A stretch of 64,000 nucleotides of DNA from Oxalobacteraceae bacterium (GTDB taxonomy: Bacteria; Pseudomonadota; Gammaproteobacteria; Burkholderiales; Burkholderiaceae_D): assembly GCA_021299035.1 (NCBI GenBank), contig JAJTGD010000002.1, forward strand, positions 1-64,000, in the 5' to 3' direction. Under the pieces are notes generated by a model. That model was given only the letters and a program-made list of their open reading frames with translations, was not told where the DNA came from and searched no databases. Numbering within the stretch: position 1 is the first letter of the stretch; every line of letters starts with the position of its first letter. Shown piece by piece: positions 36,001 to 44,245 of this stretch. The translations under genes were made by a program, and so were the position numbers.

Positions 36001-37383
36001 TTAAAGTTTTCTTACCTTTTCTTGAATCAACTTCAATTCATCTTGACTTAACAGCGACTCCAGCCCCAGTGAGGCGAGCACATTCAGGCCATTTTCAGCG
36101 CTGGCTTTTTGATAGTTTGCAATAGCGATAATGATACTCCGACGAATCGTATCTGCTGCCTCTTCTTCATCACCGGCAAACGCTTGCGCCATACCCAGTT
36201 GCAGCAATGTGAATGCGTTCGCCGGATCAAGCGCCAAACTCTTTTGATAGGCCGCGACTGCCAACGGGTATTTACCCTGCTGAGCATAGGCAATACCAAG
36301 CCCGGAAAAATACACTGGCTTGGGAATGTCGGCGCCGGCAGCTCGCAATAGCGGTGGCAACGACTCCACAGGTTTATCCGCTTTCAAATAGGCGCGGCCT
36401 AACAAAAACTGATGATCCGGCTCATTCGGCGCAATCTCAGTCAGCTTTTTTGCATAAACAACGGCGAGTCCACTCTGGCCGGTCGCGAGTTTGGCTTTAG
36501 CCATCTCTGCATAACCGACCGAGTTTTGCGGCGCTTTGCTGATCAGTATCTCGGCAAGGATCTCGCGATCTTTGTAATTCGGCCAGTCCGGGCCGCTCAA
36601 TTCTTTAACCAGCACATGCTCTGCCTCGACTACTGGCAGAGCTTCAATCTCGGATTTCAACTTTGCCAAGGGCGCGATCGCTGGTTTTTCGATGAACTGA
36701 TTATCAGTTTGCGTGAGCTGACTGACTGATTCTTCGTTAAATTTCAGACCAGGAATCGCATGCACTAAGCGACGTGCAAGATCGTGGGTAGTACGGGTCA
36801 CCTGTTCTTCGCGCAGATTGGAGCCAGCAGAGACGATGCTGCTAAGCGCTGATACGGGATTGAGAGGGACACCACCGTCACGTACTACAGCGATATGTTT
36901 GCCCTCCCAAATCGGCTTTTCTACTCCAACACGAAAAATCTTTAGCTGCGCACCGATTTTTACCTCTGAATAAACACCCCAAAAGCGGGAGCTCTTTTCC
37001 AGCACTTCACCCGCAACGACTGCATCACAGCCGGTAGCGGTACTGATTAACGCTGTGTTTTCCTTCACTGATAGTCTCTTATCAATGATCGCATCCACCT
37101 TCTGTATGGGAATCAAGCGCACCCCGGTCGGCGCCAGGTGCGAATGAATCGCTTTACGTACACTATCTGTTGGTGCGAGTGCCGGCTTTGCAGCAGTAAG
37201 AGGTAGCACTGCAATGCAGCGCGGTGGATCTTTCTTGATTGACTCACTCGATTGTGAAATAACGACGTCACCCAGATTATCAGCCAACGCCTCCTTCGCA
37301 GGGTCGCGCTCGACATAACGTGTTGCACAGCCTGATACTAATAGGCTGCCAAGCAGGAGCATACGGACGTTTCGCTTAATCAC
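36001..37383 (-). CDS. Lipoprotein with GNA1162-like domain and C-terminal TPRs
   Basis: This 460-residue lipoprotein has lipobox VSGC (Cys19). Residues of about 50-220 resemble the GNA1162/DUF799 group (CIAVLPLTAAKP, GVRLIPIQKVDAIIDKRL, GCDAVVAGEVLEKSSRFWGVYSE split over the domain). These domains are related to LpoB/TolB-N type modules. Residues of about 285-420 are TPR repeats (ALDPANAFTLLQLGMAQAFA). A role as an envelope scaffold is likely, and its partners are unknown. Confidence 0.7.
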   Translation of the reverse strand: MIKRNVRMLLLGSLLVSGCATRYVERDPAKEALADNLGDVVISQSSESIKKDPPRCIAVLPLTAAKPALAPTDSVRKAIHSHLAPTGVRLIPIQKVDAIIDKRLSVKENTALISTATGCDAVVAGEVLEKSSRFWGVYSEVKIGAQLKIFRVGVEKPIWEGKHIAVVRDGGVPLNPVSALSSIVSAGSNLREEQVTRTTHDLARRLVHAIPGLKFNEESVSQLTQTDNQFIEKPAIAPLAKLKSEIEALPVVEAEHVLVKELSGPDWPNYKDREILAEILISKAPQNSVGYAEMAKAKLATGQSGLAVVYAKKLTEIAPNEPDHQFLLGRAYLKADKPVESLPPLLRAAGADIPKPVYFSGLGIAYAQQGKYPLAVAAYQKSLALDPANAFTLLQLGMAQAFAGDEEEAADTIRRSIIIAIANYQKASAENGLNVLASLGLESLLSQDELKLIQEKVRKL

Positions 37384-37422
37384 AAGTGCAATAGAAAAGT
37401 GTATCGATATATATGTTTGAAT

Positions 37423-38268
37423 TTATTGCTTGGTCAATTGATAGCCCTTCTTGACTAACCGCCGCTCGGTGATTGGGATTTGCTGCAGCAAGGCCTTGAA
37501 GTCATCCAGGTTGTATTGGCTCATCCATCGTTGTGGCTTTTTAGTCGCCACTACGATCAAGTACTCATCATAAAATTTGCGTCTCCCGGTATAGCTGTCT
37601 GCCCAGCTGGCCACCAAGCTATAGGATTCTTTCAATGCTTTGCTGCGATTTTGGCGTAGCTGTACGGTCGATTGCGCCGGATCGTCTGTGTTGGGAATTA
37701 CTCGCACCACCGAATGGCTATCATGGGGTAGCCAATTGAATACCGCGAAATAGCCAGGCTGAGATAATTCAATGTCCAAATTAAAGCGGTCGCCTACACG
37801 AAACACCGTTTGCCCAAAATCTGCGCGCAGCTGAAAATTGGGATCGGGTTTTTCTTTTGGTATGACGATCTCAACCTCGACATCTGCGATACACGCTGAT
37901 GCACCCTCTCGCTCCTCAACCCTGGTATTTTCCTTGAGGGTTCGCCGGATCTCACCTTCAATTTGTGACCAGGTAATCTGGTTGAGATCGCAACCATAGT
38001 CCGATCGTTTGCCCGTCGCGCCCTGGCAGCTCAGCAATTCCTCTGATGAGATGAACTCGCCCATCACATTCGCCAGCGCCCGCGACCGGGCTTTAGCAAT
38101 CGCCAGCTCACAGGCATCCTTGCGCGCGGTTTCAGGCCCAAACAAATACTCGGCACGCGCAGCACTAATCTCGGCCGCGGCAGGACCGAACGCGCAAAGC
38201 CCCGCCATCGCTAATGCAAGCAGCAAATAGCTCCGGCTTGGAACAAACATTAATCGGTTTGACTTCAT
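37423..38268 (-). CDS. Exported DUF4384-domain protein
   Basis: These 281 residues have a signal peptide (SYLLLALAMAGLCAFGPAAA). The first half is helix-rich with four Cys, and residues of about 150-250 are the DUF4384 domain (FRVGDRFNLDIELSQPGYFA, FNWLPHDSHSVVRVIPN). DUF4384 is often fused to caspase-like or kinase domains in other bacteria. Here it is a separate gene in the same island as a caspase. It heads the operon running to 33345. A 17-base hairpin touches its SD (38281-38297). Confidence 0.75.
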   Translation of the reverse strand: MKSNRLMFVPSRSYLLLALAMAGLCAFGPAAAEISAARAEYLFGPETARKDACELAIAKARSRALANVMGEFISSEELLSCQGATGKRSDYGCDLNQITWSQIEGEIRRTLKENTRVEEREGASACIADVEVEIVIPKEKPDPNFQLRADFGQTVFRVGDRFNLDIELSQPGYFAVFNWLPHDSHSVVRVIPNTDDPAQSTVQLRQNRSKALKESYSLVASWADSYTGRRKFYDEYLIVVATKKPQRWMSQYNLDDFKALLQQIPITERRLVKKGYQLTKQ

Positions 38269-38280
38269 GGGGTAGTGGTC

Positions 38281-38297
38281 CTGGCGGACTCCGCCAG
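38281..38297 (-). promoter_or_regulatory. Leader hairpin abutting the DUF4384 SD
   Basis: On the minus strand, CTGGCGG-AGT-CCGCCAG forms a perfect 7-bp stem whose 3' end runs into AGGA, the only SD candidate, 10 bases before ATG. Folding could hide the SD and lower translation. This is a structural prediction only. Confidence 0.35.
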
Positions 38298-38309
38298 CTC
38301 GCTTTTGCT

Positions 38310-38330
38310 ATTTACTGATAACCAGTAAAT
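38310..38330. promoter_or_regulatory. Candidate operator ATTTACTG-N5-CAGTAAAT
   Basis: A perfect 8-bp dyad with a 5-base spacer lies in the 154-bp region between the divergent DUF4384 operon and the DUF6502 gene. It is well placed to control both. The cognate regulator is unknown. Confidence 0.45.
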
Positions 38331-38422
38331 CCATATTATGTGGGAAATTTTTCCACGTCAACGGTATTTCCGGTGTATGCTCGAAAAAAGTGTAAATACC
38401 TTTAACAAGCTGAGCGTGCATC

Positions 38423-39256
38423 TTGACGAACCCTGTCCTGCCTGCCGTTGAACACCTGCTTTACCCCTTGGCCAGATTACTGCTCGACCGCGGCATTGGC
38501 TTCGGGGCGCTGTCCGAAGTTGCCAAATTCGTCATGATCAAAGAGGCTGAGCGCCAGCTGCACGATACCCAAGGTGGCTCAGTCACCGATAGTCGTATTA
38601 GTATCGCCACCGGGATCCACCGCAAAGAAGTTAAACGGCTGCGCGCATTAGAGTCTCATGACACCGATTATTTCGGTGCCAGCCTTACCGCCCAAGTGGT
38701 CGCCAAATGGATAGGTGACCCTAAACTGCGTACCCGCCAAGGCCCTAAGCCCCTGCCCAAAAAGAAAAAAACTACGCGTGGCTTCGACTTTGAAGACCTG
38801 GTCCGCTCAATCAGCACCGATGTCCGCCCCAAAGCCGTGCTGGACGATATGCTGCTGCGCGGCCTGGCATCGATAGATGAGGACGGCTTAGTCGAGCTGC
38901 ATCCGGATAATCTTGCCCTTAACCAGGGGCAGGAAGAGACCCTTCGCTACCTGAGCATGAATATTCACGATCATTTATCGACTGCAATCGGTAATTTGAT
39001 TACACCAGAAAAAAAATCACTGGAGCGCTGCGTGCATTATCATGGGCTAAGCCATGCGGCGGTCGCGCAACTGCGAAAGATTTCAGAAAAACAAGCCATG
39101 CAAGCATTACTTGCCGTGAACAAAGCTGCACAAGCACTGCTCGAGAAAGAGAACTCGCGTGGTGAACAACGAATGAACTTTGGAGTATATTTTTTCAATG
39201 AACAGATCGATGCCGATTCAACTAACCTGCATCACATGCCGCCGTGGCGCAGGTAG
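38423..39256 (+). CDS. DUF6502-family protein
   Basis: This 277-residue cytoplasmic protein has the N-terminal pattern of the family (LYPLARLLLDRGIGFGALSE). A winged-helix-like part follows (SVTDSRISIATGIHRKEVKR, residues of about 53-72), then a basic linker PKPLPKKKKTTR. The C-terminal half ends with a long helix (KQAMQALLAVNKAAQALLEK). The HTH-like part and the divergent position suggest a regulator of the envelope island, which is inference. The start is TTG 38423: an in-frame TGA lies four codons upstream and no ATG/GTG lies between. Confidence 0.72.
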   Translation: MTNPVLPAVEHLLYPLARLLLDRGIGFGALSEVAKFVMIKEAERQLHDTQGGSVTDSRISIATGIHRKEVKRLRALESHDTDYFGASLTAQVVAKWIGDPKLRTRQGPKPLPKKKKTTRGFDFEDLVRSISTDVRPKAVLDDMLLRGLASIDEDGLVELHPDNLALNQGQEETLRYLSMNIHDHLSTAIGNLITPEKKSLERCVHYHGLSHAAVAQLRKISEKQAMQALLAVNKAAQALLEKENSRGEQRMNFGVYFFNEQIDADSTNLHHMPPWRR

Positions 39257-39522
39257 ATACTGGCGGGGGTATGGGCGGCACTGGCACTCATCGAGAATCA
39301 GATCTGATTAATCCTGCCGCCGGCAGCAATCCCGATTGCACTAAAGCTAATAGCATTGGTATCGTCGAAGTGAAGAACAAGACTACAGAGAAAATTTTGC
39401 GTAGAGACTACGCATGCCGCGGTCAAATGCTGGAGTCAAGTAGCTCCGAAATTATGGAGCTTTACTTACGCACTGGTGAAAAAATAATCGTGCTAGAGAA
39501 CAGCGCAGTGGTGGTGGAGTAG
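39244..39522 (+). CDS. Small Gly-rich N-terminus protein coupled to DUF6502, unknown
   Basis: These 92 residues start at GTG 39244 inside the end of the DUF6502 gene (13-base overlap, other frame), which implies coupled translation. After a Gly-rich stretch comes a compact beta-like domain with two Cys (NPDCTKANSIGIVEVKN, RDYACRGQM). There is no signal peptide. It converges with the entericidin-like gene 24 bases away. I do not recognise it. Confidence 0.55.
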   Translation: MAQVDTGGGMGGTGTHRESDLINPAAGSNPDCTKANSIGIVEVKNKTTEKILRRDYACRGQMLESSSSEIMELYLRTGEKIIVLENSAVVVE

Positions 39523-39546
39523 GTGGGCCGCTTCTGCTGACCAAGC

Positions 39547-39672
39547 TTACTTCTTTTTCAGCCACTCACCCGCTTTTTGGATATCAGTGCCTGCACCTGA
39601 GATAGCACCACCGATGGTGCCACAAGCAGTACAAGAAAAATGTATCGCAAAGATTATGAGAAGTTGTTTCAT
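39547..39672 (-). CDS. Entericidin-like small lipoprotein
   Basis: This 41-residue peptide has a signal segment with Cys17 in the lipobox position (SCTAC), followed by GTIGGAISGAGTDIQKAGEW and a Lys-rich end. The GAGxDIQKAG core is typical of the entericidin EcnA/EcnB family, membrane lipoproteins of the antidote/toxin type in E. coli. Its ATG overlaps the stop of the caspase gene (ATGA at 39672-39669), so it is translated after the caspase on one mRNA. A cell-lytic role next to a caspase is an attractive but unproven idea. Confidence 0.78.
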   Translation of the reverse strand: MKQLLIIFAIHFSCTACGTIGGAISGAGTDIQKAGEWLKKK

Positions 39673-40739
39673 CGCTTCACCAAAGCTCTGTTCTCATCAC
39701 CCAGTAACTGGGGCTCCTGTTCGCGGTTTCTGAGCGCGGCTTGGCGCGCGACATTTTCAACCAGATAGCGCTGCATTTCACCAAAGGTGATTTCACCGTT
39801 GCGATCGAGGTCTGCCACACCTTCCAACCCTTTCATCAGGTAATAGCTGAATAATCCGTGGCCTAACTCTGGGCTGGACCATGAGATTTGCTGTGCAGCG
39901 GAAGCACTCATCACAGAAAACTCGGGCGGGTAGCTGGACACCGACGATCGCAAACTGAGTGGTCGCGCATCAGGTAACAGCGCTTCGCCGGTGCGTGTCT
40001 GACCACTGTAACAACTATCAAAAAACAGCGTCGCAGATTTTGGTTGTGTCGCCGATATCATCGTGACCAGCTCTTGCTGGCTGATACCTGTTTTATCGAT
40101 GAAGTCGCGGTCTGCGTTATGAGGCAACAGATACAGGGTTTTGCCATCATCGGAAGGCAAACCATGCCCGCTGTAAAAGACATAGACATCAGTGGTGCCA
40201 CGATTCACGTTTCGACGTAACCATTGGCGAAATGCGCGGGTTATTTCAGTGGTGTCGGCACCAGTATCGGTCAGCAAACGTATTCGATTGGGTGCCACAC
40301 CAAGAATATGGCGTGCGTATTCCGAAAATTTTCTAGCGTCGGTGTTTGCAAATCGTGCGGCGGGTAAATACTTGTAGGACTGTATGCCGATGACGATAGC
40401 AACGGCATCGCGTACGGGAGACGGCTTAACGCCACGTAGGCTAAGTGCTGAAGACGCATTAGCTTGCCCACGACCCGATGAAGCCGATGCTGAACGAGGT
40501 AAATTAGACGCTTCTGAATCCGCCGTCGTGGCAGCGCCCTCGTTGAGTAATGCACGATTACGCTCGTTGCCACGGGCTACTGCCTCTGCCTCTGACTCTG
40601 CCTCAACCGATGGTCGACCCGATGGATCATTACTGCTGGCGGCGAGCCCAGACCCCGGCTCTTGCGCCAGCACGCACCCGGCGCAAAGCGCTAAGCCACA
40701 CAGACCAATGCTAACCAGATTGCGGGGGAAATCGTTCAT
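39669..40739 (-). CDS. Exported caspase-like protease (peptidase C14) with EF-hand loop
   Basis: These 356 residues from ATG 40739 have a signal peptide (LVSIGLCGLALCAGCVLA), a low-complexity Ala/Ser/Glu-rich region at about 27-105 and a caspase domain at about 108-340. The dyad is His192 (FYSGHG) and Cys243 (FFDSCYSG), both intact. Residues 310-321 (DLDRNGEITFGE) form a canonical 12-residue EF-hand loop, with D, D, N and E at positions 1, 3, 5 and 12, so calcium control is possible. The Met 13 codons upstream lacks a signal-like start. It follows the LpoB-like gene by 32 bases and is coupled to the entericidin-like peptide. A dead paralogue lies at 157-745. Confidence 0.88.
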   Translation of the reverse strand: MNDFPRNLVSIGLCGLALCAGCVLAQEPGSGLAASSNDPSGRPSVEAESEAEAVARGNERNRALLNEGAATTADSEASNLPRSASASSGRGQANASSALSLRGVKPSPVRDAVAIVIGIQSYKYLPAARFANTDARKFSEYARHILGVAPNRIRLLTDTGADTTEITRAFRQWLRRNVNRGTTDVYVFYSGHGLPSDDGKTLYLLPHNADRDFIDKTGISQQELVTMISATQPKSATLFFDSCYSGQTRTGEALLPDARPLSLRSSVSSYPPEFSVMSASAAQQISWSSPELGHGLFSYYLMKGLEGVADLDRNGEITFGEMQRYLVENVARQAALRNREQEPQLLGDENRALVKR

Positions 40740-40771
40740 GAACAAGTTATCGTGAAATCTGGGTCCTAAGC

Positions 40772-41383
40772 TCACCAAGCAAAGTTTTTATTCGATCCAC
40801 GTTTATCAATCGGTACCAGTGAATCGAACAAGATAATCCCAGAGCTGAGGTCGGTTACACGCAGGCGGAATTCATACTCCAGCTGCTGTTTGGACCGGTC
40901 TGCACTGATATTTGTAGTTTGCGATATTTCACCAATCATGGACAGATCAGGCTTGACCACCTTGCCTTTGCCGCCGGTCTCTTGATCGTACATATCGGAT
41001 TTCTCAAGCTGCCGATACTCTTTGACGTTACTGTCCGCCAGACTGCCCCCCACCGACGAGAACGCAAACTTGCCGGTTTTGGTCATGTAGCTCACCATGC
41101 GCTGGGTAAGTCGCTTGGTATCGACCTCCTGCACTGTCTCGTTACGTACATTCCCGATTTGCACTAGCCAACGGCCTTCTTTCTTTGCTAGCCAAGGCGA
41201 CATCATGAATTCATCGAGTGCACTTTTTGCCGCGTAATCAAAATCGACGGTACTCAGGCCAAAGGTATTAATTTCCTTTTTGCTGGCCATCGGGTTGGTC
41301 GTACTGACTTTGCCGGAGGCGCAGGCCACCAGTAGCACCGGCATACACGCGACCAGAATCATTTTTACAAATTTTTTCATCAT
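40772..41383 (-). CDS. LpoB-like lipoprotein
   Basis: This 203-residue lipoprotein has lipobox LLVAC. The globular part (FDYAAKSALDEFMMSPWLAK, RWLVQIGNVRNETVQEVDT, FAFSSVGGSL, ending NKNFAW) matches the LpoB/COG3417 family, outer-membrane lipoproteins that in enterobacteria activate PBP1b. The GW-type C-terminus of the wider family is recognisable. I chose ATG 41383 for the GGAG nine bases upstream; the Met five codons earlier is also possible. Here it belongs with COG3014 and caspase genes, and a role in peptidoglycan synthesis is not certain. Confidence 0.78.
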   Translation of the reverse strand: MMKKFVKMILVACMPVLLVACASGKVSTTNPMASKKEINTFGLSTVDFDYAAKSALDEFMMSPWLAKKEGRWLVQIGNVRNETVQEVDTKRLTQRMVSYMTKTGKFAFSSVGGSLADSNVKEYRQLEKSDMYDQETGGKGKVVKPDLSMIGEISQTTNISADRSKQQLEYEFRLRVTDLSSGIILFDSLVPIDKRGSNKNFAW

Positions 41384-41436
41384 ATGCTTTGGCTCCATTA
41401 CTTAGGTGATCCAGCAGCTGAGAATAACACTTCCGT

Positions 41437-42873
41437 TTATAGCTTTACCAAGCTGACCGCCAGACCCATCTGACTCGCCGCCCCCTTAACCAATATAAGG
41501 TAATTACCTGGCTCATCAAGGCTTAAGGTATCGACCGGCTGCCGGTTCGCTGTCTCGATCTTTAACAGCCCGGAGGCTGGTCTGTCGACCACGGCGATTT
41601 GTATGGTGTTCGGCAGGTTACGCCAGGCTCGCGTATCTGCCTTAGTGAACGCCGCCTGCGTTGCCGCAGTCCCGATCTTCATGAATGCCGCAACCAGCGG
41701 GTCTAGTTTCTGCTTGGCAACTTGCCGATCAATCTCGGCATTCGCCGCGTACTGTGCTGCGGTTTTGATAATCGTCGAGATCACCGCTTTGGAAACAATA
41801 CCGGGATAGGCCTTTTCAAACTCAAGGCCCACCAAGCGATTGATATCGGTTAGCACGGCCGTCCTTTCAACCTCCTCACCGACGAGCAAGTACGAGTAAG
41901 CCGCATATCCCTCTCTGAATTCGGGCAACGCAATCCCGCTGTAAAGCACTTTGTCTGATACCAGATACATCGGCAAATCAATTCGGTATTCATTGAAGCC
42001 CGGGCCATTGCCGTCTTCGTAAACCACAATCACCTTATTCTCGAGCTTGCCATTGGTCTGATCGATACTGGCACGTAGCTTGCGCACAAAATCTCGCCCC
42101 TCGTCGGATGCAGCGCTTTGCGCGGCGCTCGACAATAAAGGCTGAATCAGATCCATGTCGTTATCGAGCGGATCGGCGGAGGTCGCACGAAACAGCGCCG
42201 ACATGATATCGCCGGCAGCATTTTGGATTTCCGCCATACTGACGCCGGGCCTGACCTTCGCTACACCCCGTCCAAGCTGACTCTCGATTTTCTCTACGCT
42301 AGCGGCGGCGTTGATTTTTTGATTCTGCGAGAAACCTTCTCGCATAGATCCCTGCGTGGCGCGCGCAAATGCGCCGAGTTGTACGACCGCATTCGTTTGT
42401 CGCTCCTGCAGACGCTTGAACGACACGCGTGCGTTTTCGTTTTTTAGCATCAGCTGGTTGAGTGCACGGTAGTAGTCGACAAAACCACCCTCGTGAACCT
42501 TTCCCTGATAGGGGCCAAAAGCACTACTAGTCGCCGTGGTCGCAAGCAAGGCGACTACTTCTTGCGGTGTATCGACGGTATCTTCTTTCCAGGGCATGAG
42601 CTGGTGCGCATGCGCAAAGGCTTCATTACTCAGCTGCCAGTAGCCAGCATCATGAAATGCCTTGGCCGCCTCGAGCGTCGTATGAAGATTGTTGCGGTCG
42701 TAGCGTGGCTTACTATCAGGCGCGAGAAATAAATTTGCGGCACCCTGAAAATCTGATCGCGCCCGGAACTGCATCAGATCAGGACCCTTCTTGGGCGCGG
42801 TGCCGCAGCCCGAAAGCACGATCATGCTAAGCAGGCAGAGCGTTATTGAGAATCTGCTGAACGGACGATTCAT
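41437..42873 (-). CDS. COG3014-family lipoprotein
   Basis: This 478-residue lipoprotein has lipobox LSGC (Cys23). The N-terminal third is TPR-like (TLEAAKAFHDAGYWQLSNEA). The blocks VHEGGFVDYYRALNQLM and VIVVYEDGNGPGFNEYRIDL are what I associate with COG3014, a family of unknown function usually next to an LpoB-like gene, as here. It heads the operon that continues with LpoB-like, caspase and entericidin-like genes. Confidence 0.78.
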   Translation of the reverse strand: MNRPFSRFSITLCLLSMIVLSGCGTAPKKGPDLMQFRARSDFQGAANLFLAPDSKPRYDRNNLHTTLEAAKAFHDAGYWQLSNEAFAHAHQLMPWKEDTVDTPQEVVALLATTATSSAFGPYQGKVHEGGFVDYYRALNQLMLKNENARVSFKRLQERQTNAVVQLGAFARATQGSMREGFSQNQKINAAASVEKIESQLGRGVAKVRPGVSMAEIQNAAGDIMSALFRATSADPLDNDMDLIQPLLSSAAQSAASDEGRDFVRKLRASIDQTNGKLENKVIVVYEDGNGPGFNEYRIDLPMYLVSDKVLYSGIALPEFREGYAAYSYLLVGEEVERTAVLTDINRLVGLEFEKAYPGIVSKAVISTIIKTAAQYAANAEIDRQVAKQKLDPLVAAFMKIGTAATQAAFTKADTRAWRNLPNTIQIAVVDRPASGLLKIETANRQPVDTLSLDEPGNYLILVKGAASQMGLAVSLVKL

Positions 42874-42933
42874 TCTCTACCTCCTCCACTGGCAATCACG
42901 ATGGCTGCCAACAATCTCTGACATTATTAGTTT

Positions 42934-44244
42934 TCAGGCAGTCTCAAGGGCGACTTTCATGGCGTCGGTCGCCATCGCCTCCAGCCAAGACAGATCCAGG
43001 TCTTGGTGCGCCTCGCAGATAAACCAAGGCTCGCGCGAATCTGGCTCGAGCATGATGCCGCGATCAATCAGGTTCCAGGCAAACTCGCGATACAGTCGGC
43101 TATCGGTACGCCGCCAGTCACGGTAGCTGGTCGGAACCTTCTCGGTGAAATGCACGCCGAACATCGCTGGCGGTCCAGCGAACGCATGCGCAATCCCTGC
43201 AGCGGTGAATACCCGACCGAGTGCTGCTTGTATTTTTTCGCCGACCGAATCAATCGTAGCAAGTGCATTAGTGTGCGTGAGGATCGATAGCGTCGCATGC
43301 GCGCCAGAGAGCGCAATCAGGTTCGCGGTGTAGGTACCGCCATGAACCACACCGCCGCGATGCGACCCGACTTTATCCATGATATCCGCACGACCGCCAA
43401 ATCCAGCCACCGGGTAACCGTTACCCATCGCCTTGGCGTAGGTAGATAGATCAGCGTAGATGCCATACAACTGTTGTGCACCACCGGCCGCAACGCGAAA
43501 CCCGGTCTTGACTTCATCGATCAACAGCAAGGCGCCGTATTGCGTACATAGCTCGCGTAGTCGCGCCAGCCATTTCGGGGTAGCTGAGATGCTGCCGGCA
43601 TTGCCGATGATAGGTTCGAGAATGACACAGGCCAGTTGCTCGCCACGCGCTTTAAACAACTGCTCCAAGCCCTCGTCATCATTCATCTGAATCAGATCGA
43701 GCAATTCACGCGCACGCCGTGGAATACCGGCGCCGAAGGGAATCACTTCGGGCTGTGTGCCACTCGCCGGATCCCAGGCTTCAATATCGGACTTCCACAT
43801 CATCTCGTCGTACAGGCCATGGAATGCACCCTCGACGATGGCAACACGATCACGTCCGGTGAAGCCACGCGCAGTGCGAACTGCCCCCATCACTGCCTCG
43901 GTGCCGGAGTTCGCAAATCGCATCTTTTGAATATTCGGGCACAGTGCCTTGACCTGTTGCACGACCTCGGTATCAAGTTCGGTAGCAAACCCCGACAAGG
44001 TACCGCGCTGCGTGATTTGCTCGACGACAGCGGCATCAACACGTTCATCGCGGTAGCCAAGAATGATGGGGCCATAGCCCAACCGGAAGTCGACGTATTG
44101 CTTGCCATCGCAATCCGTTAGCCGACAACCTTTTGCGCTGCTGACGAAGACGGTTTTATCGTCCCCCCAGTAGCGGTAGTTCTCAGCGACGCCTTGCGGC
44201 ATATGCTGATGGGCCTCGCGCATTAATTCGGGTTGACGACGCAT
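42934..44244 (-). CDS. Class III aminotransferase, glutamate-1-semialdehyde aminomutase-like
   Basis: This 436-residue PLP enzyme has FANSGTEAVMGAVRTARGFT (cofactor-binding block, residues of about 113-132), LIDEVKTGFR with the PLP Asp, and the Schiff-base Lys in STYAKAMGNGYP. The sequence is closest to the HemL-like group but is in an operon with a beta-hydroxyacid dehydrogenase and a methyltransferase, so haem synthesis is unlikely. Start ATG 44244 is one base after the upstream stop; the longer open frame upstream is overlap with that gene. Confidence 0.82.
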   Translation of the reverse strand: MRRQPELMREAHQHMPQGVAENYRYWGDDKTVFVSSAKGCRLTDCDGKQYVDFRLGYGPIILGYRDERVDAAVVEQITQRGTLSGFATELDTEVVQQVKALCPNIQKMRFANSGTEAVMGAVRTARGFTGRDRVAIVEGAFHGLYDEMMWKSDIEAWDPASGTQPEVIPFGAGIPRRARELLDLIQMNDDEGLEQLFKARGEQLACVILEPIIGNAGSISATPKWLARLRELCTQYGALLLIDEVKTGFRVAAGGAQQLYGIYADLSTYAKAMGNGYPVAGFGGRADIMDKVGSHRGGVVHGGTYTANLIALSGAHATLSILTHTNALATIDSVGEKIQAALGRVFTAAGIAHAFAGPPAMFGVHFTEKVPTSYRDWRRTDSRLYREFAWNLIDRGIMLEPDSREPWFICEAHQDLDLSWLEAMATDAMKVALETA

Positions 44245-44245
44245 C

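Noticed and set aside
42934-44244. hemL (glutamate-1-semialdehyde aminomutase of haem synthesis)
   Set aside because: The fold matches, but the operon with a dehydrogenase and a methyltransferase does not fit haem synthesis, and the sequence is not the well-conserved HemL type.
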